A stretch of DNA of 6,210 bases from Clostridiales bacterium (GCA_012512335.1 JAAZEK010000398.1:1-6210); one strand, 5' to 3'. Numbered from the stretch's first letter, positions 1 to 6,141 are shown. The notes: a model not told the origin generated them from the letters alone. Numbers and translations: made by a program.

Positions 1-859
1 TATTGGCTCCTGTGCCTACACCACAAGGGTTAGCATGCTTAACAGCAACTATAGTGGGTTGGTCAAACTCTCTCAGAAGGTCCAATGCACCATTAGTGTC
101 ATTTATATTATTATAAGACAATTCTTTTCCATGCAATTGGATAGCTGTAGGGAGACTACCGACAATAGGTCGAATTTCCTTATAGAAAACCGCCTGCTGA
201 TGGGGGTTTTCTCCATAACGCATATCCTGTTGTTTCTCATAAGTTGTAGTTAACAATTCAGGAAAGATTTCCTTGCCTGATTGTTCTCTAAGATATTGGG
301 CAATTAACGCGTCATAATGAGCTGTCTGTTCAAATACCTTGGAAGCTAAATTAAACTTAGTGGATTTACTAATTCCACCTTCACGTAATTCCTTTAAGAC
401 TAGCTCATAGTCAGCAGGATCTACGACTACAGCTACATCCTGATAGTTTTTAGCTGCAGATCTTAGCATAGTTGGTCCACCAATATCAATATTCTCTATG
501 GCGTCTTCCAGCTGCACGCCCTCCTTTAGGATAGTTTGCCTAAAAGGATATAGGTTTATGACAACAAGATCTATGCAATCAACGCCCAATTCTTCCAGCT
601 GTCGCATATGGTCTGGATTGTCTCTGATAGCTAGAATTCCTGCATGTACTTTAGGATGCAAGGTTTTTACACGTCCATCCAGACATTCTGGGAAGCCTGT
701 CACTTCACTTATATTGGTTACAGGAATCCCTGCTTCCTGCAACGCTTTGGCCGTTCCTCCAGTTGAAAGTATTTCAAAAGACAAGTCAGCCAACTCTCTA
801 GCTAGCTCTACTACACCAGACTTGTCCGATACACTGATTAGTGCACGTTTTTTACTCAT
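1..859 (-). CDS. purH: PurH, bifunctional AICAR transformylase / IMP cyclohydrolase (3' part missing)
   Basis: This enzyme formylates AICAR with 10-formyl-THF and then closes the ring to IMP, the last two steps of the purine pathway, in the cytoplasm. My translation from the ATG at 859 gives 286 open codons that run off the left edge. The family is usually about 510 residues, so slightly over half is here. The N-terminal cyclohydrolase (MGS-like) domain shows SDKSG (11-15), STGGT (32-36), GRVKTLHPK (62-70), NLYPF (102-106) and IDIGGPTMLRSAAKN (124-138). The start of the transformylase domain shows RYGENPHQ (214-221) and KHANPCG (274-280), which carries the Lys-His pair known to be catalytic in the family. 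A GAGGAG SD site (871-876) lies 11 nt upstream, inside the end of purN. The gene begins 8 nt after the purN stop, so it is almost certainly cotranscribed. No defect is visible in the part present. Confidence 0.97.
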   Translation of the reverse strand, partial: MSKKRALISVSDKSGVVELARELADLSFEILSTGGTAKALQEAGIPVTNISEVTGFPECLDGRVKTLHPKVHAGILAIRDNPDHMRQLEELGVDCIDLVVINLYPFRQTILKEGVQLEDAIENIDIGGPTMLRSAAKNYQDVAVVVDPADYELVLKELREGGISKSTKFNLASKVFEQTAHYDALIAQYLREQSGKEIFPELLTTTYEKQQDMRYGENPHQQAVFYKEIRPIVGSLPTAIQLHGKELSYNNINDTNGALDLLREFDQPTIVAVKHANPCGVGTGAN

Positions 860-867
860 AAACAAAC

Positions 868-1488
868 TCACTCCTCAATTATCACTCTTCGCCCTAACAC
901 CTTTAATTTATCCTGAACCAATAAGGCCACTGCCTTGGGTAAAAGCTCATGCTCCACTTTCAGCACCCTGCTTCCTAAGCTTTCAGCCGTATCATCAGCT
1001 TGTACTTCCACAGCCTTCTGCATGATAATAGGACCTGTGTCTGCTCCTTCATCTACAAAATGCACTGTAGCACCAGTAAGCTTTGCACCATAGTCTAACA
1101 CTGCTTGATGGACCTTTTGTCCATAGAAGCCCATCCCGCAAAATGCAGGAATTAAGGAAGGATGAATATTAATAATCCGATTTCGATAGTGCTCTACTAA
1201 TCCTGGTGACAATATGCTGAGATAGCCTGCTAGTACTATATACTCCACATCATGAGCTTTCAATTGATCTAACATAGCCTGATGGAAAGCCTTTGTATCA
1301 GCATATTCTTTTCTGTTGAGGTAGCAGGTTGATATCCCCGAATTTTCAGCTCGCACTAAGCCATAAGCATTCGCTCTATTGGAAATCACCAAATTAATTT
1401 TCCCAGGAATTTCACCTTTTTCTATTCCATCAATAATTGCTTGTAGATTGGTGCCACCTCCGGATAAAAGCACTCCTATCCCCTTCAC
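868..1488 (-). CDS. purN: PurN, phosphoribosylglycinamide formyltransferase (10-formyl-THF dependent)
   Basis: This enzyme transfers the formyl group of 10-formyl-THF to GAR to give FGAR, the third pathway step. At 206 residues it has normal family length. The GAR-binding loop SGGGTN is at 9-14. The catalytic triad appears as Asn107 and His109 in NIHPSL, and Asp150 in VDEGADTGPI. The FCGMGFYG stretch after HPSLIPA replaces the PG.HA form of enterobacterial enzymes and resembles clostridial PurN. The start is GTG: its first base lies in the last codons of purM, and the GTGA overlap with the purM TGA indicates translational coupling. The usable SD is the purine-rich AGGAAGG about 12 nt upstream within purM, so re-initiation by ribosomes finishing purM is likely. 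This is the folate-dependent enzyme, not the formate-dependent PurT. Confidence 0.97.
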   Translation of the reverse strand: MKGIGVLLSGGGTNLQAIIDGIEKGEIPGKINLVISNRANAYGLVRAENSGISTCYLNRKEYADTKAFHQAMLDQLKAHDVEYIVLAGYLSILSPGLVEHYRNRIINIHPSLIPAFCGMGFYGQKVHQAVLDYGAKLTGATVHFVDEGADTGPIIMQKAVEVQADDTAESLGSRVLKVEHELLPKAVALLVQDKLKVLGRRVIIEE

Positions 1489-2510
1489 CTTAGCACCATG
1501 CCTTCCTGTCCTTCTACTACCTTACCGATCAAGTAAGCTGGATAACCAGATTCTTTCAAAGAATCTACAATTTTTTGTGCTTCATGTGACTCACATGCAA
1601 GAACCATACCGATTCCCATGTTAAATGTATTAAACAAGCTTTGCTCTTGCATTTGGCCTGCTTCTTTCAGCAGGTGAAATATAGGAGGTATCGGCCAGCT
1701 ATCCCGTTGGATTTCTGCACTTAAGCCTTGGGGAAGCATTCTGGGAAGGTTTTCGATGAATCCACCACCAGTTATGTGAGACAAGCCTTTTATTGAAAAA
1801 TGCTTTATTAGCTCCAAGATTCCCTTAACATAAATTCGAGTTGGTTTAAGCAATTCTTCTCCTATGGTCATTCCTAAATCATCATTATATTCATTAAGTC
1901 GATTATTCTCTTCCATTAAAAGCTTTCGAACCAACGAGAAGCCATTGCTATGCACTCCATTAGATGCCAACCCTATTAGGGTATCCCCCGGTTTTATGTT
2001 GGAACCATCTATGATCTTCTTTCGATCTACTAAACCTACTGCAAAGCCAGCTACATCGTATTCACCTGTTTTATAAAAGCCAGGCATTTCAGCAGTTTCT
2101 CCACCAATGAGGGCACAAGCTGCCTCAATACAGCCTTCTGAAATTCCCTTAACAATTTCAGCAACTTGCCGTGGGAATAGCTTACCTACTGCAATGTAAT
2201 CTAAAAAGAATAGTGGCTTAGCCCCTTGGCATACCAAGTCATTGACACACATTGCAACGCAGTCAATACCTATACTGTCATGACGATCCATGGTGAAGGC
2301 AATCTTTAATTTAGTTCCTACGCCATCGGTTCCTGCTACTAAAACTGGTTCTTCAATACCCCTAGTATCTAGAGAAAATAATCCTCCAAATCCGCCTAAT
2401 CCACCTATAACGTTAGGTGTATGGGTATTCGTGACATATTGCTTCATCTGACGAACAGCTTCATAACCAGCTTCTACGTCTACTCCAGCATCTTTATAGT
2501 TAATTTCCAT
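1485..2510 (-). CDS. purM: PurM, phosphoribosylformylglycinamidine cyclo-ligase (AIR synthetase)
   Basis: This enzyme uses ATP to close the imidazole ring of FGAM, giving AIR. It is 341 residues from the preferred start, which is typical. Family motifs in order are AGTDGVGTKLKIA (59-71), VNDLVCQGAKPLFFLDYIA (89-107), GGETAEMPG (136-144), SNGVHSNGFSLVR (about 183-195), HITGGGFIENLPRMLP (245-260) and FNMGIGM (296-302). They cover the ATP-grasping N-terminal half and the PurM C-terminal half. The frame also allows a GTG start two codons earlier (2516), but the perfect AGGAGGT (2519-2525) would then be only 2 nt away. From the ATG at 2510 the gap is 8 nt, so I choose that start. The gene follows purF after 61 nt and overlaps purN by 4 nt. 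Confidence 0.97.
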   Translation of the reverse strand: MEINYKDAGVDVEAGYEAVRQMKQYVTNTHTPNVIGGLGGFGGLFSLDTRGIEEPVLVAGTDGVGTKLKIAFTMDRHDSIGIDCVAMCVNDLVCQGAKPLFFLDYIAVGKLFPRQVAEIVKGISEGCIEAACALIGGETAEMPGFYKTGEYDVAGFAVGLVDRKKIIDGSNIKPGDTLIGLASNGVHSNGFSLVRKLLMEENNRLNEYNDDLGMTIGEELLKPTRIYVKGILELIKHFSIKGLSHITGGGFIENLPRMLPQGLSAEIQRDSWPIPPIFHLLKEAGQMQEQSLFNTFNMGIGMVLACESHEAQKIVDSLKESGYPAYLIGKVVEGQEGMVLR

Positions 2511-2518
2511 GTCCACTT

Positions 2519-2525
2519 ACCTCCT
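2519..2525 (-). promoter_or_regulatory. Ribosome binding site that sets the purM start
   Basis: On the minus strand this reads AGGAGGT, a full anti-16S match. Its distance to the ATG at 2510 is 8 nt, but only 2 nt to the in-frame GTG at 2516. The ATG is therefore the likely initiation codon. Confidence 0.85.
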
Positions 2526-2571
2526 GTACATGTATTTTACTTCCGTCAATCTATCTTTCTTCACAGCTACT

Positions 2572-3924
2572 CTATTCCTTTTCGTTCTTTACATCTGTGG
2601 GATAGTTCCCGCTAAAGCATCCCCGGCAAAAATCACAGCCACTGCCCTCTACTGTTTTCAGAAGGCCTTCTTGGCTGAGATAACCAAGAGAATCAGCCCC
2701 AATTATCTTGCAGATTTCATCTACTTTATAGGAATGTCCAATTAATTGATCTGAGGTTTCAATATCAATTCCATACGGGCAATAAAAGCGCACAGGAGGT
2801 GAACTTATGCGCATATGAACCTCTTTGGCCCCTGCAAGGCGCAACATCTCTACGATTTTCTTACTTGTAGTGCCCCTGACTATAGAGTCGTCTATAACTA
2901 CAATCCGCTTTCCCTTTACAATTCGTCTTAGAGCATTTAACTTAACTCGTACTCCTTGCTCTCTCAAGCGCTGATTAGCCTTGATAAAGGTCCTACCCAC
3001 ATAACGGTTCTTTATAAAGCCTTCTCCAAATGGTATCCCGGATGCTTCTGCGTATCCCAAGGCAGCAGTGGTCCCAGAATCTGGAACACCTACCACTAGG
3101 TCAGCCTCTGCTGGATGTTCAGCTGCTAATCTAGCTCCTGCATCCTTTCTTGCCATATATACGCTGATTCCATCGATAGTGCTATCTGTACGAGCTATAT
3201 AGACAAATTCGAAAATGCACAATGCTGAGCTTAAAGGAATTGGTGTTTGAATTGATGTCAGACCATCCTTATCGATAATAATAAGCTCTCCTGGCTTTAC
3301 ATCTCTAATGTAATCTGCACCTATAGTATCAAAAGAACAGGTTTCCGAGGCTATCACATAGGAATTTCCAAGTCTACCTAAGGCCAATGGCCGAATGCCA
3401 AGAGGATCGCGTATAGCAACCAGCTTGTCTTCAGTCATAAATAATAGAGCATACGCACCTTGGATCATGCTGATCATCTTTTTAAGCGCATCCTCTAGCC
3501 CTAAATCTATACTCCTGGCAATTAGATTAGCTATTACCTCTATGTCCAAATTAGTTTGAAAAATGGTACCTGTCTCTTCCAGTTCGCTTCTTAAGGCTTC
3601 AGCATTTGATAATCGACCATTATGCGTTAGAGCCATGGAACCCTTCTTATATTTGGTAACTAAAGGTTGAGCATTTGCGTATAATCTATCTCCCGATGTT
3701 GTGTATCGTATATGGCCAATAGCTGCCTTTCCTCCGCTTAGAGAGGCCATGGTCTGATCATCAAACACATCAGTTACTAGGCCCATACCCTTGTGATATA
3801 TAATTTCATTACCATTGGAAACTGCAATTCCTGCGCTTTCCTGTCCACGGTGCTGAAGAGCATACAGTCCAAAGTATACAATGTCTTGCACGTCCAAACC
3901 ATCTTGATCAAATATGCCAAGCAT
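2572..3924 (-). CDS. purF: PurF, amidophosphoribosyltransferase, apparently lacking the N-terminal catalytic Cys
   Basis: PurF commits PRPP to the pathway by making phosphoribosylamine with ammonia from glutamine. The 450-residue frame has an Ntn-type glutaminase domain: QHRGQES (24-30) with Arg26, HIRYTT with Arg73, HNG (101-103) and Asp127. It also has a phosphoribosyltransferase domain: GVPDSGTTAALGYAEASGIP (279-298), KNRYVGRTF (305-313) and PRPP loop VVIDDSIVRGTT (342-353). Cys236, Cys382, Cys430 and Cys433 match the four 4Fe-4S ligands of the Bacillus enzyme. The protein begins MLGIFDQDG, whereas the family matures to Cys-Gly-Val/Ile-Phe/Leu-Gly-Ile. Met1 thus aligns with the third residue, and the cysteine nucleophile and following Gly are absent. 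The frame upstream encodes LKKRGTQ and then a stop, so no longer start rescues it. An SD (AAGGGGA, 3931-3937) precedes the ATG by 6 nt. Family identity is certain; glutamine use is doubtful unless the sequence has an indel near 3925-3945. Confidence 0.95.
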   Translation of the reverse strand: MLGIFDQDGLDVQDIVYFGLYALQHRGQESAGIAVSNGNEIIYHKGMGLVTDVFDDQTMASLSGGKAAIGHIRYTTSGDRLYANAQPLVTKYKKGSMALTHNGRLSNAEALRSELEETGTIFQTNLDIEVIANLIARSIDLGLEDALKKMISMIQGAYALLFMTEDKLVAIRDPLGIRPLALGRLGNSYVIASETCSFDTIGADYIRDVKPGELIIIDKDGLTSIQTPIPLSSALCIFEFVYIARTDSTIDGISVYMARKDAGARLAAEHPAEADLVVGVPDSGTTAALGYAEASGIPFGEGFIKNRYVGRTFIKANQRLREQGVRVKLNALRRIVKGKRIVVIDDSIVRGTTSKKIVEMLRLAGAKEVHMRISSPPVRFYCPYGIDIETSDQLIGHSYKVDEICKIIGADSLGYLSQEGLLKTVEGSGCDFCRGCFSGNYPTDVKNEKE

Positions 3925-4017
3925 TTGTGTTCCCCTTTTCTTTAATCAAACTCCTATGAGTATCATTCCAGAACTTCTAATCACTTATTTACAAATTCAA
4001 CTGTTATTGTGAAGCAT
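3925..4017 (-). other. purE-purF intergenic spacer where purC is often found
   Basis: This 93-nt gap has no gene and no convincing terminator hairpin, so transcription probably continues from purE into purF. It holds two SD-like sequences. AAGGGGA (3931-3937) serves the purF ATG. AGGAG (3951-3955) lies 26 nt upstream of that ATG and has no in-frame purF start behind it. AAATGCTT occurs at both edges (minus strand, 4019-4012 and 3926-3919), so the two copies are 93 nt apart. No trace of purC coding sequence is recognisable. Confidence 0.6.
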
Positions 4018-4524
4018 TTACAAGTCTTCTACTTCTTTTTGAATAAGCTGGTCCTTTTTCATAACCTGCTCTGCCATTTCTTCTTTGTATTCTCTTAATC
4101 CTGCTTTCAAGTCGCTGGATCCGATAGAAAGGATCTGAATAGCCAATAAGGCTGCATTTTCTGCGCCATCGATGGCAACAGTAGCTACCGGAATTCCTTT
4201 AGGCATTTGAACCATTGATAAGAGTGAATCTAATCCATCCATAGTGGAGGATTTTATCGGTAGACCTATAACTGGTAAAATAGTATAAGCAGCAATAACC
4301 CCTGCAAGGTGGGCTGCTTTGCCAGCTGCCGCAATTATAACACCAAAGCCATTTGATTCTGCATTCTTAGCAAACTCCTCTGCTTGATAAGGAGTACGGT
4401 GGGCAGAAATAACATGAACTTCTGTTTCAACTTGGAAAGTTTTTAATATTTTAATGCACTTCTTTAGAATGGGAAAATCAGAATCGCTACCCATGATAAC
4501 TGCTACCTTTAATGCTTTAGTCAT
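4018..4524 (-). CDS. purE: PurE, class I N5-carboxyaminoimidazole ribonucleotide mutase family
   Basis: PurE provides the carboxyl group of CAIR; class I members isomerise N5-CAIR made by PurK. The 168 residues match the family length. Motifs are MGSDSD (11-16), SAHRTP (40-45, His42 matching the catalytic His45 of E. coli), AAGKAAHLAG (66-75), KSSTMDGLDSLLSMVQMP (91-108) and GIPVATVAIDGAENAALLA (110-128). SAHRTP and AAHL place it in class I, not the AIR-carboxylase class II. The usual GGAAHLPG loop reads GKAAHLAG, a variant I believe occurs in other clostridial PurE proteins. It is the first gene of the operon, with an AGGT-type SD (GGAGGT, 4531-4536) 6 nt before the ATG. No purK is adjacent, unlike the purEK pair of Bacillus. 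Confidence 0.96.
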   Translation of the reverse strand: MTKALKVAVIMGSDSDFPILKKCIKILKTFQVETEVHVISAHRTPYQAEEFAKNAESNGFGVIIAAAGKAAHLAGVIAAYTILPVIGLPIKSSTMDGLDSLLSMVQMPKGIPVATVAIDGAENAALLAIQILSIGSSDLKAGLREYKEEMAEQVMKKDQLIQKEVEDL

Positions 4525-4545
4525 GAAAATACCTCCAAATAGAAA

Positions 4546-4567
4546 ATCCCAAATCCATTTTCGGGAT
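4546..4567 (-). other. Small hairpin in the purE leader
   Basis: On the minus strand ATCCCGAA and TTTGGGAT form an 8-bp stem with one G-U pair and a loop of about 6 nt. It lies between the predicted transcription start (near 4586) and the purE SD. No T-tract follows it, so it is not a terminator. It may only protect or structure the 5' end of the mRNA, and chance is not excluded. Confidence 0.35.
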
Positions 4568-4592
4568 AATGTGAGCTTTTTCTTACATTCTT

Positions 4593-4621
4593 AATATACC
4601 AAAGCCATTTATCCTTGTCAA
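4593..4621 (-). promoter_or_regulatory. Sigma-A promoter of the pur operon
   Basis: Read on the minus strand, TTGACA (4621-4616) is followed by a 17-nt spacer and TATATT (4598-4593). A TG one base before the -10 makes it an extended -10 promoter. The start site would be near 4586, giving a leader of about 60 nt before purE. The -35 is perfect, the -10 differs at one base and the spacing is optimal, so basal strength should be high and repression is needed for control. The PurBox pair lies immediately upstream. Confidence 0.88.
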
Positions 4622-4625
4622 TAAT

Positions 4626-4667
4626 TTTACGAACATTTTACTGATATATTTAATTAATGTTCGGGTT
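4626..4667 (-). promoter_or_regulatory. PurR operator: inverted PurBox pair
   Basis: CGAACATT (4630-4637) and AATGTTCG (4656-4663) are perfect inverted copies. Their flanks fit the Bacillus PurBox consensus AWWWCCGAACWWT closely: TTTTACGAACATT on one arm and AAACCCGAACATT on the other. The CGAAC cores are 24 nt apart, about two helical turns, close to the spacing I recall for Bacillus subtilis. The inner arm ends 8 nt upstream of the TTGACA. In Bacillus, PurR binds such pairs and is released by PRPP. The sequence shows the sites; that a PurR homologue acts here is inferred, as no purR is in the window. Confidence 0.85.
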
Positions 4668-4697
4668 TTGAAAATAATGTTATAATTTCTTGTTTCA

Positions 4698-4709
4698 TTT
4701 ACGAATATT
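4698..4709 (+). promoter_or_regulatory. Possible third, degenerate PurBox half-site
   Basis: TTTACGAATATT matches 11 of 12 bases of the first PurBox (TTTACGAACATT at 4626-4637), in the same orientation and 72 nt away. The match continues loosely into a shared CTGAT. I find no GTTCG partner at the usual spacing on its right. It could be a weak auxiliary PurR site or an AT-rich coincidence. Confidence 0.35.
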
Positions 4710-4778
4710 CTGATTATCTATAATTATGAGCACATAAATGGTAGATACCATGTTATACTTCTAGTAAGATCAAATAAC

Positions 4779-4809
4779 TTAACAAATTGTAAGCTTTAAA
4801 GCTTATAAT
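4779..4809 (+). promoter_or_regulatory. Candidate promoter of the membrane protein gene
   Basis: TTAACA (4779-4784) and a perfect TATAAT (4804-4809) are separated by 19 nt, longer than the ideal 17. The start would be near 4816, leaving a leader of roughly 24 nt. An alternative is an extended -10, TGTTATACT (4751-4759), without a clear -35. Another TATAAT at 4681-4686 also lacks a good -35. The assignment is tentative. Confidence 0.3.
4790..4805. repeat. 16-bp perfect palindrome upstream of the membrane protein gene
   Basis: TAAGCTTTAAAGCTTA is its own reverse complement. Allowing one mismatched pair, the symmetry extends to 22 bp (4787-4808). It overlaps the TATAAT at 4804-4809, so it is well placed to be a repressor operator for the plus-strand gene. 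No regulator can be named. Confidence 0.5.
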
Positions 4810-4839
4810 AAATAAAAAAAATGAAAGAGAGGTCACTAA

Positions 4840-6093
4840 ATGACGTATTTAGAAATGCTATGGACATCCTTTTTCGAGTCACTACCAAATGTTTTTTCAG
4901 CAATACTTCTGCTGATTCTCGCACTCATTGTTGCATATCTCGCAAAAAGGGTAGTCACAAAACTATTGAAACTGGTGAACGTTGACAAACACACTGAAAA
5001 GATTGGACTAGCTGATGAGGCTACAGGAAGCTCGGTAGAATTTATCGGGAAGCTGGTTTTCCTAATTGTCTTCCTCCTATTCCTACCAGGTGTACTTGAC
5101 AAGCTGGGAATGCAAAATGTATCTGCACCCATTACCTCTATGGTTTCACAATTCCTGAACTATATCCCCAATATATTAGCTGCAATAGTAATCCTAGTAG
5201 TTGGATTATTTATAGCAAAGCTAATTCGACAATTGCTTACCCCAATACTTAAAAGACTAAATGTAGATAAGATCCAAGAAAAAGCTGGTATCTCTACAAC
5301 GGAAAATACCACAGTCTCCTCTGTAATTTCCTATTTGGTATATGTGCTAATTTTAATTCCAGTTATCATAGCTGCTCTGCAGGTTCTTAACATTTCAGCA
5401 ATATCCGAACCCGCTATTGCTATGCTGGATAAAATTATACTGTTCTTACCTAATATATTTGCTGCTATTGCCATTGTTATAATCGGTTTGTTTATCTCTA
5501 GAATTGCAGGCAAGCTATTAGCAGAAATTTTGGCAGGTGTTGGTACAGATAGATTATTGGAAAAGCTTATTCCTGAAGATAATACCAAGCTAAAAAGCTT
5601 CTCCTTGTCTAAAGGAATTGGAGATTTGGTTAAATACATACTAATCCTGCTATTCTTTGTAGAGGCAATTAATGTACTAAGACTTCAAGTATTACAAGCA
5701 GTTGGAGCTTCAATTATTGCCTACCTGCCTTTAGTTATCAGTGCAATTATTATTATGGGCGTAGCCCTATTTGTTGCTAACTGGGTAGAAAGCCTTCTCT
5801 TAAAGAGATTTACAGATCTCAAAATTGTGGCTTTTGTGGTTAAATCAGCCATTATAACCTTGGCAGTGTTCATGACATTGAATCAGTTAGGGATTGCCAC
5901 ATCCATTGTTAATGCAGCCTTTATCATCGTCCTTGGAGCACTTGCAGTAGCATTCGCTATTTCCTTTGGAGTTGGAGGACGAGATGCTGCTAGTAATGTT
6001 TTACAGGTATTACAGAAAAAGCATTGTCCAGAATGCGCTGACAGCGAAGAGAGTGCTATCGCAGAAAATGCCGAAGCTGTAGAACAAGAATAA
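4840..6093 (+). CDS. Multi-pass membrane protein with four TM-helix repeats, mechanosensitive-channel-related, no MscS beta domain
   Basis: The 417-residue protein is nearly all membrane segments. Four related units each begin with a proline motif and a hydrophobic helix: LPNVFSAILLL (15-25), IPNILAAIVIL (109-119), LPNIFAAIAIV (203-213) and LPLVISAIIIM (296-306). Each is followed by a charged amphipathic stretch, as in LNVDKIQEKAG (140-150), and a second hydrophobic helix near 70-85, 163-182, 263-278 and 330-347. This is the architecture of conserved TM-helix repeat proteins (Pfam TM_helix) related to MscS channels. The last segment, 355-386, is Ala/Gly-rich and ends in SFGVGGRDAASNVL, resembling the pore-lining TM3 of MscS. 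The soluble beta domain that follows TM3 in true MscS is missing. The tail is acidic and contains HCPEC (395-399). A GAGG SD (4829-4832) lies 7 nt before the ATG. A channel or membrane-stress role is inferred from the family; the substrate is unknown. Confidence 0.85.
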   Translation: MTYLEMLWTSFFESLPNVFSAILLLILALIVAYLAKRVVTKLLKLVNVDKHTEKIGLADEATGSSVEFIGKLVFLIVFLLFLPGVLDKLGMQNVSAPITSMVSQFLNYIPNILAAIVILVVGLFIAKLIRQLLTPILKRLNVDKIQEKAGISTTENTTVSSVISYLVYVLILIPVIIAALQVLNISAISEPAIAMLDKIILFLPNIFAAIAIVIIGLFISRIAGKLLAEILAGVGTDRLLEKLIPEDNTKLKSFSLSKGIGDLVKYILILLFFVEAINVLRLQVLQAVGASIIAYLPLVISAIIIMGVALFVANWVESLLLKRFTDLKIVAFVVKSAIITLAVFMTLNQLGIATSIVNAAFIIVLGALAVAFAISFGVGGRDAASNVLQVLQKKHCPECADSEESAIAENAEAVEQE

Positions 6094-6141
6094 AATTAAG
6101 ATTAGGATTGCATTTTGTGTTTTATAATGGAATGTAAAAGC

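Larger units (their letters stand above)
4525..4839. other. Divergent intergenic control region between purE and the membrane protein gene
   Basis: This 315-nt AT-rich spacer contains no gene I can support. From left to right it holds the purE SD, a leader hairpin, the purE promoter, an inverted PurBox pair, a third PurBox-like half-site, candidate promoters for the plus-strand gene, a 16-bp palindrome, and the SD of that gene. The key sites are listed separately. Confidence 0.85.

Noticed and set aside
35..253. Plus-strand open frame of 72 codons
   Set aside because: It is antisense to the purH transformylase region, with no SD and no recognisable product.
498..1025. Plus-strand open frame of 175 codons
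   Set aside because: It lies antisense to purH and purN, whose motifs are unmistakable; its composition is that of a shadow frame and it has no family resemblance.
2511..2516. GTG start for purM at 2516
   Set aside because: The AGGAGGT would be only 2 nt away; the ATG at 2510 has an 8-nt spacing.
2421..2745. Overlapping plus-strand small open frames across the purF-purM junction
   Set aside because: They are antisense to purM and purF coding sequence, with no promoter or SD.
3952..3975. Six-codon open frame ATG ATA CTC ATA GGA GTT TGA on the minus strand as a leader peptide for purF
   Set aside because: It is too short, has no convincing SD, and there is no hairpin or regulatory codon run to support attenuation.
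4018..4524. PurE as class II AIR carboxylase
   Set aside because: SAHRTP and AAHL are class I motifs; class II enzymes such as that of Treponema differ at both places.
4525..4740. Purine (guanine/adenine) riboswitch in the purE leader
   Set aside because: The conserved junction and loop sequences are not found, and the predicted leader of about 60 nt is too short.
4821..4839. Upstream ATG at 4821 as start of the membrane protein
   Set aside because: It is out of frame with the long ORF and lies before the SD used by the ATG at 4840.
4836..5639. Minus-strand open frames under the membrane protein gene
   Set aside because: The plus-strand frame has repeated TM units and an SD; the reverse frames are shadows of its biased codons.
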